Source: an uncultured Clostridia bacterium
GTDB lineage: Bacteria > Bacillota > Clostridia > TANB77 > CAG-508
Length of the DNA: 58,165 nucleotides
NCBI GenBank assembly: GCA_944386715.1
Contig: CALXCD010000005.1
Span: 1 to 58,165 of the forward strand
Reading direction: 5' to 3'
The translations under genes were made by a program, and so were the position numbers. The notes under the pieces were generated by a model. It made no database searches. It was not told where the DNA came from and saw only the letters and a list, made by a program, of their open reading frames with translations. Of this stretch, positions 7,704 through 16,099 are shown one piece after another (the stretch's first letter is position 1; each line of letters opens with the position of its first letter).

Positions 7704-8882
7704 ATGAATGAAAAATCTAATTTATTTAAAACATCACTATCTTTTCCTGTATTTGAACCTTATAATACAGCCATATTCCATTTACTACATACTCCAAAGT
7801 ATAAAAACTACACAGATGTAGTACTTTCTTCTCTTGGTTTAGAAATAGAAAAATATCTAAAACCTGAAGATTTCACTCTAAAATATAGATACAAATCAAA
7901 AAAAAGTTTCTTTCAAAATCTATCACAAGATTCGAAAGTAGTTAATAATGAAATTTCATCCAACTTTAACAAATTTATACCTTACGACGTAATTGGTATG
8001 AGATTAGTCATAAAAAATGTTCCTGAATACTTTCAAATTAGTCATCATTTCATAGAAAATTCTAAAAAGAAACTAGAACTTATCAAACAAGAATTATATT
8101 CACTAAAAACAATTTCCTCTTCTACAAAGGACAAAACATTAGATAAAGAAATTGTTGCTAAATATCGACAATTAGATAGTCAGATGCACTATTTAACAAA
8201 CTGCATTAATTTTAAAAATATACTATCAAAAAGAAATTTGATAAAACAAGATATAGATACAATAGATAAAAATTTAGCTAACAATCCTAATAATATATCA
8301 CTACTAAATGAAAAATATACTGCACATAATTTATTAGGTAATTTAAATAATACTCTTTGTATGATAGTAGGTGAATACATCATTAACGATATATTTGAAA
8401 ATTCAGAGCCGATAAAAAAATTAGGACTTAGCCTAAATTCAAATAGGCAAAAATATTTTTATGATAATACAGGATATAATTCCATTCATTTTTGCCTAGA
8501 AAGTTCATCCATGCCAAACTGGATTTGCGAATTACAAGATAGATCTTCTTTAGTCGAATATTTGTCAAAATATGGTCCTTCTTCTACACATGATCAAATA
8601 CCAGGAAAAAAGAGAAAACTAATTCCTTTGCCTAAAAAATCTAACTCTACCGATGTTCATAAATATATTGATAAAATAAAATATGTTTTACCTTTATATA
8701 CAAAATATATTTCTCATGGATTTATTCAGCAATATACTAAAAAACAAAATGTGGAACATTATTATAAAAAATTATTTTCAGAAAATAAAAGTTATGCAAA
8801 TGAAGCAGAAGAACTTTTATATACAAAACCAACTAATATTTACTTACCTAAACTAGATGAAAATTTAGAAAAAAGCAAATAA
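7704..8882 (+). CDS. divergent RelA/SpoT-like nucleotidyltransferase, first of a tandem pair
   Basis: A 392-residue protein of a family I cannot name. Its order of motifs follows the (p)ppGpp synthetase fold: RYKSKKSFFQNL (about residue 55) for the R-x-K-S substrate loop, YDVIGMRLVI (about 92) with the metal-ligand Asp, GYNSIHF (about 258) with the guanine-stacking Tyr, and WICELQDRSS (about 277) with the catalytic Glu. A lysine-rich helical insertion of about 140 residues separates the second and third motifs, unlike RelA. No HD hydrolase, TGS or ACT domain is present. ATG 7704 follows AAAGGAG; an upstream TTG in frame has no ribosome site. Key residues are retained, so it may be active, as an alarmone synthetase or a toxSAS-type enzyme. 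The substrate is unknown. Confidence 0.6.
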   Translation: MNEKSNLFKTSLSFPVFEPYNTAIFHLLHTPKYKNYTDVVLSSLGLEIEKYLKPEDFTLKYRYKSKKSFFQNLSQDSKVVNNEISSNFNKFIPYDVIGMRLVIKNVPEYFQISHHFIENSKKKLELIKQELYSLKTISSSTKDKTLDKEIVAKYRQLDSQMHYLTNCINFKNILSKRNLIKQDIDTIDKNLANNPNNISLLNEKYTAHNLLGNLNNTLCMIVGEYIINDIFENSEPIKKLGLSLNSNRQKYFYDNTGYNSIHFCLESSSMPNWICELQDRSSLVEYLSKYGPSSTHDQIPGKKRKLIPLPKKSNSTDVHKYIDKIKYVLPLYTKYISHGFIQQYTKKQNVEHYYKKLFSENKSYANEAEELLYTKPTNIYLPKLDENLEKSK

Positions 8883-8885
8883 AAG

Positions 8886-8921
8886 AAAGGAGATTCGTAT
8901 AAAAATTATTTTATTATACGA
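8886..8921 (+). promoter_or_regulatory. ribosome site separated from its start codon by a hairpin
   Basis: AAAGGAGA (8886-8893) lies 37 nt before ATG 8931. Between them TCGTATAA (8895-8902) and TTATACGA (8914-8921) form a perfect 8-bp stem. Folding it out leaves about 10 nt between the ribosome site and AUG. No nearer ribosome site is visible. Confidence 0.6.
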
Positions 8922-8930
8922 GAATAAATT

Positions 8931-10499
8931 ATGAATAAAAAAGATGAATTTAAAAAATCATTACATTTCCCAACTGATATAAAATCTCAACAACAAAATA
9001 TCAAAGAACAATTTGATGATTTAAACACCCAATATATTAATACCAATAGTTATGAAGTAAAAGAATACTTATCCTATTTAATGGCTGCTATTTATTTGAC
9101 ATATAAAGAATTATATCCTGACTTATCCATTTATATTCCTTTTAGAGTAAAAAGTGATGATAGTACTATTAAAAATTATACAAAAGAACTAAATGTAGCA
9201 GTAAAAAATTATACATCTGATGATAATAAATTTGATTTAAATTCTATCAATTCAGATTTTATGGCAGCTACTATTGTGCTTGACCATGTTAAAACTTCCA
9301 GGAAAACACATACTGAATACCTTTCACCAGATATTGCAAATTTAAAGAAATTTAAAAACAACATTTTAGATTTTGTAGACAATGCTGAAGAAATCTTAGA
9401 AACTGGATTTATAGATGAAGAACACTACTTAAAATTAAAAAAGGAGACATTGGAAAAAATAATTCAATCTACTTATCCAGAATTTGTTGCTGAAAGACCT
9501 ATTTCTTATCAAACAGAATTACAAGAACTAAATAAGCTTTATGATATAAGAAGAGAATACAATTCTTTTTCATCTGAAGTTTCAGAAGATGATATTAATA
9601 GTTTAAAGTCTTTATTACTAGATTTACGCTCTAGGTCTAGCGATAAATTAGAATATGAAATTTTAAGAGAAACTGCTCCAGTAGTTTTTAACTCTCCTTT
9701 AATAAAAAATGCTTTAAAAGCCTCTTTTGAATTTGTCAAAGATTCTAAAAAACCAAATGGATTTGCAGCTATTTATTACCAAATAACAACTCCTTTTGGA
9801 CCACTAGAAGTACAATTACAACCAAACAAAAGATATTATGAAGCTAAAAAAGGCTCCGCCTTTCATAGTGGTATTATTGGTAAAGAAATTGATATAAATT
9901 CTTTCTTTGAATTAGTTGACCCAAAAGACCCACACCCTATAAATTTTTATCTAAATAAATTAGATAATATAAGTGCAGATGAAATATTTTCTGATATAGA
10001 AATGCCAACTTTTGAATCTGAAAGTGATAAATCTAATTACTTATTAAATAATATGAATGCTGAAAAGTACAAAAAAACATTATTAGCAAAACAATATATG
10101 TCTCATATCAAGATTAAAGATAACTATACTTTTAATGATTCAAAAGACTTTCAGAAAACAGATGATTATCTTTTATCTCTAGCTAAATTTATATCTCCTT
10201 TTATGAATGTATGTAGTTCTGGTCACACTTCTTTTTCAACAGCTAGTATTCATCAAAAAAATTTGATAGGAGAATTTACGGAAATACTTAGAAAAAAAGA
10301 CAAAACTACTTGTTTAAGAAATATGCTAATTTCTAGACTTAGAACTGTTCTTCAAACCTCTAATGACAAAGATCATTTAGAGAGTAGAAAAGTTAGAGAT
10401 TCTCTACCAAGAGATATAGCAAGAGAAGATATCACACAATATGCTACTAGATTACATCAAAAATTAGCTGAAACCGAAAAAGAAGAACCTTCTATTTAA
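8931..10499 (+). CDS. divergent RelA/SpoT-like protein, second of a tandem pair
   Basis: A 522-residue paralogue-like partner of the preceding protein, 48 nt downstream. Recognisable blocks are IYIPFRVKSDDSTIKNY (about 66), NSDFMAATIVLDHV (about 106), NGFAAIYYQITTPFGPLEVQ (about 276) and YYEAKKGSAFHSGIIGKEID (about 303), the order seen in RelA/SpoT synthetases (R-x-K-S, D-x-x-x-x-R, GY-x-S-x-H, E-x-Q, G-x-A-x-H). The EVQ glutamate is kept, but the GYxSxH block reads GFAAIYY and the Arg after the Asp motif is absent. It is therefore probably regulatory or has a changed substrate. The C-terminal 180 residues match nothing I recognise. Translation probably depends on the hairpin ribosome site just upstream. 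Co-transcription with the first protein is likely. Confidence 0.55.
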   Translation: MNKKDEFKKSLHFPTDIKSQQQNIKEQFDDLNTQYINTNSYEVKEYLSYLMAAIYLTYKELYPDLSIYIPFRVKSDDSTIKNYTKELNVAVKNYTSDDNKFDLNSINSDFMAATIVLDHVKTSRKTHTEYLSPDIANLKKFKNNILDFVDNAEEILETGFIDEEHYLKLKKETLEKIIQSTYPEFVAERPISYQTELQELNKLYDIRREYNSFSSEVSEDDINSLKSLLLDLRSRSSDKLEYEILRETAPVVFNSPLIKNALKASFEFVKDSKKPNGFAAIYYQITTPFGPLEVQLQPNKRYYEAKKGSAFHSGIIGKEIDINSFFELVDPKDPHPINFYLNKLDNISADEIFSDIEMPTFESESDKSNYLLNNMNAEKYKKTLLAKQYMSHIKIKDNYTFNDSKDFQKTDDYLLSLAKFISPFMNVCSSGHTSFSTASIHQKNLIGEFTEILRKKDKTTCLRNMLISRLRTVLQTSNDKDHLESRKVRDSLPRDIAREDITQYATRLHQKLAETEKEEPSI

Positions 10500-10504
10500 T
10501 CTAT

Positions 10505-10549
10505 TAACTAAAAAAATAGTATATTTCTATATACTACTTTTTTTAGTTA
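10505..10549. terminator. bidirectional terminator overlapping the trmR 3' end
   Basis: TAACTAAAAAAATAGTATAT pairs with the complementary arm ending at 10549 around TTCT. The last codons of trmR lie in the hairpin. Confidence 0.75.
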
Positions 10550-11138
10550 AAGATTTCATCTTACTTATTGCAAGTCCATCTCCCACTTCTAAAATCTCTG
10601 TTTCCAAATTTGGATTTTCGCTAACTTCTTTAATATATTCCCTTAAATTTCTAACGGCTGTACGTTGTTTATGTTTATTATAATCACTCATAACATAACC
10701 TTTATACAAAATATTATCTGCAAAAATAATGCCATCTGATTTTAGCATTCGTAAAGCTTCTTTCAAGAAAAATGGATATTTTCCTTTTGCCGCATCAATA
10801 AAAACAACATCATATTTTTCATCTAAAGTAGGCAAAATCTCAACTGCATCTCCTTCATAAATGTGAATTTTATCTTCTACTCCTACTTTTTCAATATTCG
10901 TTCTTGCTTCTTTTACCCTTTCTTCATCTCTTTCAATAGTATCAATGATTCCATCTTGTGCTAAGAATAAAGTAAAACACATCGCAGAATATCCTACTGC
11001 TGTTCCAATTTCCAAAATTCTTTGTGGCTTTTTAGTAACCAAATATTTTTCCATTACCTCTAAAGTATCATCCATAATAATAGGAATATGGTCTTTTAAT
11101 GCTTTTTCTTTTATTTTTTCTAATTCTTGTTTATTCAT
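10527..11138 (-). CDS. trmR: tRNA 5-hydroxyuridine methyltransferase (TrmR/YrrM-like)
   Basis: SAM-dependent O-methyltransferase of 203 residues with motif I LEIGTAVGYSA (about 41-51), acidic IERDEERVKEAR (motif II), GDAVEILP, and the metal-binding YDVVFIDAAKGKY (about 110-122) plus ADNILYKG. The C-terminal EVGDGLAISK matches the YrrM/TrmR subgroup, which methylates ho5U34 to mo5U34 in tRNAs, improving wobble decoding. The gene for the likely preceding enzyme (U32/TrhP-like) lies upstream, separated only by the RelA/SpoT-like pair. A catechol-type O-methyltransferase with another substrate cannot be excluded. The start follows AGAAGGTAATG. Confidence 0.8.
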   Translation of the reverse strand: MNKQELEKIKEKALKDHIPIIMDDTLEVMEKYLVTKKPQRILEIGTAVGYSAMCFTLFLAQDGIIDTIERDEERVKEARTNIEKVGVEDKIHIYEGDAVEILPTLDEKYDVVFIDAAKGKYPFFLKEALRMLKSDGIIFADNILYKGYVMSDYNKHKQRTAVRNLREYIKEVSENPNLETEILEVGDGLAISKMKSLTKKSSI

Positions 11139-11238
11139 TTTAGTCTCATTACCTTCTTATTTTTTAATTTTACTATTTTCACAATTTTATCTTATTTATA
11201 TTTTTTATGCAAAATATTGTATTTCTTTTTAAAAATTA

Positions 11239-11275
11239 TGTCAAATTTGACATAATTTCACAGATATATTATAAT
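11239..11275 (+). promoter_or_regulatory. promoter with a palindrome over the -35 box
   Basis: TTGACA (11247-11252), 17-bp spacer, TATAAT (11270-11275): both hexamers are consensus. TGTCAAATTTGACA (11239-11252), a perfect 14-bp palindrome, covers the -35 and may be an operator. Confidence 0.75.
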
Positions 11276-11320
11276 ATAATTAGATACAAAAATTTGTTTT
11301 TAAAAAAAGGAGGACATGTT

Positions 11321-11590
11321 ATGTCAAAATACGTTTATGCAGAAAATTTCAAATTCATAACAGGAGATGGAAACATTAAAATTTTTCGGAATCCCTATAT
11401 GGTAAGAGAAAAATTGGGTTTCCTCCCCATTCATCTCATCGTTACACCTTTAACCAGTCATCCTTATCTCAAGTTTTCTAATAAAACCCTTGAGGTAAAA
11501 TCCACCAGACTTGTAAGTTTAGAGGAAAAAGACGGTTTCTGGGAAGCCCGAAGCAACACAGGAACCATCTACCGGCTAATAACCGAGTAG
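11321..11590 (+). CDS. small protein of unknown function (89 residues)
   Basis: Not recognised. A soluble, probably beta-rich protein of 89 residues (MSKYVYAENFKFITGDGNIK...). It is well supported as a gene: consensus promoter, AAAGGAGG 7 nt before ATG, TAG stop, and a terminator 8 nt later. Two in-frame CGG codons (11387-11389 after TTT, 11573-11575 after TAC) must be triplets for the frame to reach the terminator. The 3' half (GAAGCCCGAAGC..., CTAATAACCGAG) is richer in C and G than its neighbours, suggesting a foreign source. Alternative longer starts upstream lack a ribosome site. Confidence 0.75.
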   Translation: MSKYVYAENFKFITGDGNIKIFRNPYMVREKLGFLPIHLIVTPLTSHPYLKFSNKTLEVKSTRLVSLEEKDGFWEARSNTGTIYRLITE

Positions 11591-11597
11591 GTAAAAT

Positions 11598-11628
11598 AGG
11601 TTTCTTGCACCCCAAATGCAAGAAACCT
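11598..11628. terminator. bidirectional terminator
   Basis: AGGTTTCTTGCA (11598-11609) pairs with TGCAAGAAACCT (11617-11628), loop CCCCAAA. It is shared by the small plus-strand gene and typA. Confidence 0.85.
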
Positions 11629-11636
11629 CTATTTAT

Positions 11637-13448
11637 TTATCTTCTATTTGCTCTTTCTCTTTCTTTGCTATCTAAAATTTTCTTTCTTAATCTAATAGAT
11701 TTTGGTGTTACTTCTACTAATTCATCATCTTGAATAAATTCGATTGCTTTTTCTAAAGACATTTGAATTGGTGGAACTAGACGTAACGCATCATCTGAAC
11801 CAGAAGCTCTAGTATTTGTTAAATGTTTTTCCTTACATACATTAATAGCCAAATCTTCTCCTCTAGAGTTTAATCCAACTATCATACCTTCATATACATC
11901 TACACCAGGTCCAATAAATAACTCGCCTTTATCTTGTGCATTATATAATCCATATGTAACAGATTTTCCAGGTTCAAAAGCAACGATAGTTCCTCTTACT
12001 CTAGCTTGAATATCTCCTTTATATGGCTCATAGGAATCAAAAATATGATTCATGGTTCCTTCTCCTTTTGTGTCTGTTAAAAATTCTGTACGATATCCAA
12101 TCAATCCTCTTGCTGGTATTTTAAACTCAATCTTAGTATGTCCTGCTTCTGCTGGTTCCATATTTACCATTTCTGCTTTTCTTCTACCCAATTTTTCAAT
12201 AACATTTCCGACACAGTCATCAGGTACATTTACAACCAATAATTCGATTGGTTCGCATTTAACACCATCTATCTCTTTAAAAATAACTTTTGGTCTAGAT
12301 ACTAAAAGTTCAAAACCTTCTCTTCTCATTGTTTCTATTAATACTGACAAGTGAAGTTCCCCTCTTCCTGAAACTTCAAAAGAATCTGGAGAATCTGTTT
12401 CTTTTACTCTTAAAGATACATTTCTTTCTAATTCTTTAAATAATCTATCACGAATATGTCTAGAAGTAATAAATTGTCCCTCTTTTCCTGCAAATGGTCC
12501 ATTATTTACACTAAATGTCATAGAAACTGTAGGTTCATCAATATCTACAAATGGTATTTTCTCTGGATGATTAAAGTCACAAATCGTATCTCCAATGTTA
12601 ATATCATTAAGTCCTGCTAATTCTATAATATCTCCTGCTTTTCCCTCTTCTACTTCTACTTTATTTAATCCTACATGTGTATATACTTTTGCAATTCTTC
12701 CTTGTGTTATTTTATCTTCTTTTCCACAAATGGCAACAGGCATTCCAGTTTTAATAGAACCTCTTTCTACTCTTCCTACAGCAATTCTTCCTACATAATC
12801 ATCGTAATCAATATTAGAAACTAGCATTTGTGCAGGTCCTTCTTCATCACATTTAGGTGCTTCGATGGTATTAACAATAGTTTCAAATAAACAATTTAAA
12901 TTGTCTGATTCATCTTCTAAATTCATTTTAGCAATTCCATTTTTGGCTGATGCATATACCACTGGAAAATCCAATTGTTCATCACTTGCATCTAATTCAA
13001 TAAACAATTCAATTACTTGGTCTACTACTTTTTCTGGTGTAGCTCCTGGTCTATCTATTTTATTAATAACTACAATTGGTTTTAATCCTAATGCTAAAGA
13101 TTTTTTCAAAACTTCTCTTGTTTGAGGCATAGCACCTTCAAAAGCATCTACTAAAAGCAAAACTCCATCTACTGTTTTTAAAACTCTTTCTACTTCTCCT
13201 CCGAAATCAGCATGCCCGGGTGTATCTACAATATTAATTTTAATATCATGATACATAACAGATGTATTTTTAGATAAAATGGTAATTCCTCTTTCTTTTT
13301 CTAGGTCATTGGAGTCCATGATTCTTTCCGCTACTTGTTCATTTTCCCTAAATACATGGCTTTGCTTAAGCATAGCATCTACTAAAGTTGTCTTTCCATG
13401 GTCTACGTGTGCAATGATTGCAATGTTTCTAATTTTTTGGTTGTTCAT
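11637..13448 (-). CDS. typA: translational GTPase TypA/BipA
   Basis: Ribosome-associated GTPase of the EF-G group involved in ribosome assembly and stress or cold growth. The 603 residues match the family length. G1 [11 protein letters not shown]3 [16 protein letters not shown]4 NKIDRPGA and the EF-G-like C-terminal domains with [19 protein letters not shown] and [13 protein letters not shown] are all present. ATG 13448 lies behind AAGGGAGAG; an in-frame start 22 codons upstream has no ribosome site. The gene is monocistronic. It contains no in-frame CGG that I could find. Confidence 0.95.
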   Translation of the reverse strand: MNNQKIRNIAIIAHVDHGKTTLVDAMLKQSHVFRENEQVAERIMDSNDLEKERGITILSKNTSVMYHDIKINIVDTPGHADFGGEVERVLKTVDGVLLLVDAFEGAMPQTREVLKKSLALGLKPIVVINKIDRPGATPEKVVDQVIELFIELDASDEQLDFPVVYASAKNGIAKMNLEDESDNLNCLFETIVNTIEAPKCDEEGPAQMLVSNIDYDDYVGRIAVGRVERGSIKTGMPVAICGKEDKITQGRIAKVYTHVGLNKVEVEEGKAGDIIELAGLNDINIGDTICDFNHPEKIPFVDIDEPTVSMTFSVNNGPFAGKEGQFITSRHIRDRLFKELERNVSLRVKETDSPDSFEVSGRGELHLSVLIETMRREGFELLVSRPKVIFKEIDGVKCEPIELLVVNVPDDCVGNVIEKLGRRKAEMVNMEPAEAGHTKIEFKIPARGLIGYRTEFLTDTKGEGTMNHIFDSYEPYKGDIQARVRGTIVAFEPGKSVTYGLYNAQDKGELFIGPGVDVYEGMIVGLNSRGEDLAINVCKEKHLTNTRASGSDDALRLVPPIQMSLEKAIEFIQDDELVEVTPKSIRLRKKILDSKERERANRR

Positions 13449-13642
13449 CTTTTTTCTCTCCCTTTTACTAATTCTTTTACTATTTAAATTTGTTATTTTA
13501 AGTGCTCTCAACATAACTTAAGACGCCTTTCATTTATTGAAAAACGTCATTTCTCTTAAAAATACTTATTTATTATACAACTTTATGGTAAATTTGTCAA
13601 TTTTTTAATCCTTTAACCAGTGGTAACGAATAAAAAATTTTT

Positions 13643-14013
13643 TCTACTATGACTTCTGCTGACTTCTTGTGACAAACCTTTTTCGATCGTATTTTATTCT
13701 ATGTGCTCCTCGTCGTTTCCTAACTCCTCTACGTCCACAAGGTCTCACAGGGTAAGTCGTTTAACTTTCCTCATTTACTTGCTTGATTTACTGCATAAGG
13801 TTACGTATATCTTTTGAGCTTTGACTTTTAGGGTAGCCTTACCCTCTTATACAGCCTTAGTATCAAGTTTTTGTACATCGAGCCATGATTTTGATACACA
13901 CTTCCTCCACTTCCATCTCACAATGGATAGCTTGTGTTTCTCTATGTGGTTGGCGATATCTCCCCCCATTTCGGACTTTCACCGATTAGCTAAACGACAT
14001 GCCCCTGTCGCAC
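13643..14013 (-). mobile_element. truncated group II intron RNA (5' domains only)
   Basis: Reading the minus strand from 14013, the sequence begins GTGCGACAGGGGCATGTCG and continues through TAGCTAATCGGTGAAAGTCC, the usual 5' end and domain I of bacterial group II introns. It ends with ACAAGAAGTCAGCAGAAGTC ATAGTAG (13672-13643), the segment that normally precedes the intron reverse transcriptase. The reverse-transcriptase ORF and domains V-VI are missing, so the copy is dead. The sequence just 5' of it has a short GC stem and seven Ts, the kind of site class C introns use. Recognition is from memory of intron consensus. Confidence 0.7.
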
Positions 14014-14062
14014 CTAAAAAAACACCCTCTGGGCTCCTCTATGTTTATTACAAATCTTATTT

Positions 14063-14157
14063 TTAATGCTTGTCTATATATTCTTCAACTAACTTTAAAA
14101 GTTCTTTTGCTGTTCTAATCTATGTTTCGCTAATTCTTTTGATATTTTAGGACTCAC
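14063..14157 (-). pseudogene. HepT-like HEPN toxin remnant
   Basis: A GTG at 14157 overlaps the end of the MntA-like gene, as in mntA-hepT pairs. It encodes VSPKISKELAKHRLEQ; a frameshift then joins AKELLKLVEEYIDKH and stop. HEPN toxins are about 110-140 residues with an R-x4-6-H site. Only the first helix remains here, cut 50 nt before the group II intron fragment. No CGG is involved, so this is ordinary decay. Confidence 0.5.
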
Positions 14158-14500
14158 TTAACACCACTCCTTGCTTTTGAACATTCATATAAAAAGGCAA
14201 TGCCTCTAACCAATAATTAAATCTATCTACATTCTTAACTAATGGTGATAAATGAATATCAAACTTATTATTCCACTCAATATCATATGCTAATTGAACT
14301 ATTTCACTTCTATGTTGTAGTATTTCATCATCTGTAAAATCTGTTAAAATCATAATATCTATGTCAGAACTTGTATTAAAATCACCTCTAGCATAAGATC
14401 CATATAAAATAATTTTCTTTACTCTATCCCCTAAAGTATCATTTATTGCTGTAATAAATTCACTAATAATCTTATTAATATTTTCCGGTATCTTCTTCAT
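14147..14500 (-). CDS. MntA-like nucleotidyltransferase antitoxin
   Basis: A 117-residue minimal nucleotidyltransferase with the signature GSYARGDFNTSSDIDIMI (about residues 34-51): G-S-x10-D-x-D, the metal-binding pair. Members called MntA transfer AMP to a tyrosine of their HEPN partner HepT and so neutralise it. Here the partner gene directly downstream is a frameshifted stub. The antitoxin is thus an orphan that remains intact, or has another target. AGGAAGTG precedes the ATG. It lies in an AT-rich accessory patch next to a dead intron. Confidence 0.8.
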   Translation of the reverse strand: MKKIPENINKIISEFITAINDTLGDRVKKIILYGSYARGDFNTSSDIDIMILTDFTDDEILQHRSEIVQLAYDIEWNNKFDIHLSPLVKNVDRFNYWLEALPFYMNVQKQGVVLSES

Positions 14501-14765
14501 AAAATTTTCACTTCCTATCTTTTTGAAATTTTCTCATATTTATACAATATATTATTTTGTAACGATTTTTTTAATTATTATTTATTTATAAAATCGTTTT
14601 ATTTTTAGCGATAATTGATAAATATTGTAACATAAAATTGTTTTAGTATTGTAACGAACTAATATATTATCCTAATAAATATAAATATATATCATAAAAC
14701 ATATATATACACAATAATATTAATCCAAAAACAAATTTTTTTAAATAACAGTATTTTAAAAAAAG
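14501..14765. other. AT-rich intergenic region
   Basis: Very AT-rich, with three TTGTAACG(A)-like strings (about 14553, 14623, 14649) but no ORF or RNA I recognise. It presumably holds the MntA promoter. Confidence 0.4.
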
Positions 14766-14768
14766 CGA

Positions 14769-14794
14769 ACAGAGAGAAGGCACATTCTCTCCGT
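14769..14794 (-). terminator. terminator of the lipoprotein gene
   Basis: ACGGAGAGAA pairs with TTCTCTCTGT around a 6-nt loop, followed on the minus strand by CGCTTTTTTT. Confidence 0.8.
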
Positions 14795-14797
14795 TTT

Positions 14798-15085
14798 TTA
14801 GTTTGCATAATTAGTTTTCCAATCACTATAAGTAAGAGGTTTGCCAGTTTCAGGATTTAACATTACGGATAATCCTCCTCCACTAGCGGTCTCTGAATAA
14901 AAATACAGTACATCTGTTGTTATCTCGCGAAAAACCATTTGACGTGCTGAATAATATACACTCTCAAAACCAAATCCCTTAGTTTCTTGTGTAATAGTAC
15001 TTTGTGATTGAGAAGATACGCTGCTTGCACATCCTGTTAAAAAAGTAAAAATAACAATAATAAAGATAAATTTTCTAATTTTCAT
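14798..15085 (-). CDS. small lipoprotein, DUF6440-like
   Basis: A 95-residue protein with a type II signal peptide: basic MKIRKF, a hydrophobic run and lipobox LTGC (Cys at about residue 20), so it should be anchored to the outer face of the membrane. The mature part carries VLYFYSETASGGGLSVMLNP followed by ETGKPL, resembling the small DUF6440 family. Function is unknown. TTGGAGG lies 9 nt before ATG 15085. It has its own promoter and terminator. Confidence 0.7.
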   Translation of the reverse strand: MKIRKFIFIIVIFTFLTGCASSVSSQSQSTITQETKGFGFESVYYSARQMVFREITTDVLYFYSETASGGGLSVMLNPETGKPLTYSDWKTNYAN

Positions 15086-15187
15086 AATCTTTTCCTCCAA
15101 AAAATATTTTAATATATGCAATCAAGTATCTGTGCCAATACTTGTACTAACTAGGTAAAAACGAGAATCATAAAAGATTATATATAT

Positions 15188-15215
15188 ATTATACCATAGA
15201 TTTACATAAAGTCAA
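15188..15215 (-). promoter_or_regulatory. promoter of the lipoprotein gene
   Basis: Minus strand TTGACT (15215-15210), 16-bp spacer, TATAAT (15193-15188), about 100 nt before the start codon. Confidence 0.65.
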
Positions 15216-15308
15216 ATTTCAGTATAAAACATATCATATTTCAAATGTGTTGTTATAATTGTTGTAAAACAAAAATAACAAAAATTGATAAGCGATTTGA
15301 ATCACTTA

Positions 15309-15664
15309 TCAATAATATTGTGCACTTTCCTTTATATCAGTTGCTATAGGTAGTTTTTCATCTTCATCATACAATTTAATGTCATAGTATAAGCTTTTAC
15401 CACTTTTTTCATCCTATAACTCTATTACAAAGTGAGAACCATCAACTAGTTTTCTATTCCTTCTGGAGCTTTACATTTAATTTTTCTTGTGGCGAATTGT
15501 CTATCCATTGTTTTTAATACATCAGAAATACCTATCATTAAGTTTTCACTTCTACCATTAACATATTTTGCTGTTATTTGTTTATCTGTAAGTCCTCTGG
15601 CTCTTTCAATATTTTTTAAATATCTTTTTCCATAATTATGTCTGCATTCTATTAAATAATTCTT
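15309..15664 (-). pseudogene. 3' remnant of an unrecognised gene
   Basis: An open stretch without a start codon encodes ECRHNYGKRYLKNIERARGL, then TDKQITAKYVNGRSENLM, then RKLVDGSHFVIEL. A TAG (15416-15414, probably a mutated CAG) interrupts it, and the frame continues as DEKSGKSLYYDIKLYDEDEK and ends with TGA. The pattern suggests a C-terminal domain of a larger accessory or phage-type protein. It overlaps the end of the next gene in another frame. Confidence 0.55.
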
Positions 15665-16088
15665 TTATATAATTAATTAATCTTATTATAAAATTCTCTT
15701 TTCTTATTTCTATTGATAAATTAGTATCTTGGATAGTTGTCAATATTTTTTGTTTGTTTTTAAATATATCATCTGGATTATATTTTTCTCTCAATTCTTT
15801 TTCATATTTTTTATCATTTTTAATTAGTATTTTATCTAATTCTGCCCTTTCTTGTTCAGTACACCAATAATTCCTATAAATAATAGTTAATAAAGTTTGA
15901 GTCTTTGGTTTTAAATCTTGTTTATCTAACTGCTTATATGGGTCAATATTAGGTATATACTCTTTACTTTCGACGTCTTCAAAAAACTTTCTTAATTTTA
16001 TTGGTATTTTTTTAACATATTCTGTAGGTAAATAACTTAAAATTTTATTAATTTCTGTTGCTGCTTCCGCAAATTCTTTTGTAACCAT
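15636..16088 (-). CDS. hypothetical protein (150 residues)
   Basis: Unrecognised, soluble, Lys/Glu-rich, mostly helical. A conserved-looking block is PKTQTLLTIIYRNYWCTEQE (about 62-81). The start is supported by AAGGAGTAAAAAA. It lies 11 nt after the next larger gene and probably shares its transcript. Its 3' end overlaps the decayed gene fragment, so the true C terminus may have been altered by the rearrangement there. Confidence 0.6.
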   Translation of the reverse strand: MVTKEFAEAATEINKILSYLPTEYVKKIPIKLRKFFEDVESKEYIPNIDPYKQLDKQDLKPKTQTLLTIIYRNYWCTEQERAELDKILIKNDKKYEKELREKYNPDDIFKNKQKILTTIQDTNLSIEIRKENFIIRLINYIKELFNRMQT

Positions 16089-16099
16089 TTTTTTACTCC

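Noticed and set aside
13821..14066. Plus-strand reading frame of 81 codons
   Set aside because: It runs antisense through the group II intron RNA, has no ribosome site and resembles no protein.
14063..14157. HepT remnant as another CGGN frameshift
   Set aside because: The break occurs at CAGCAAAAG, without CGG, and the rest of the domain is missing.
15309..15664. TAG at 15416-15414 as a recoded glutamine codon
   Set aside because: TAG ends other genes in the window (DUF951, the 89-residue gene, the 44-residue gene), and this stretch also lacks a start, so simple decay is more likely.
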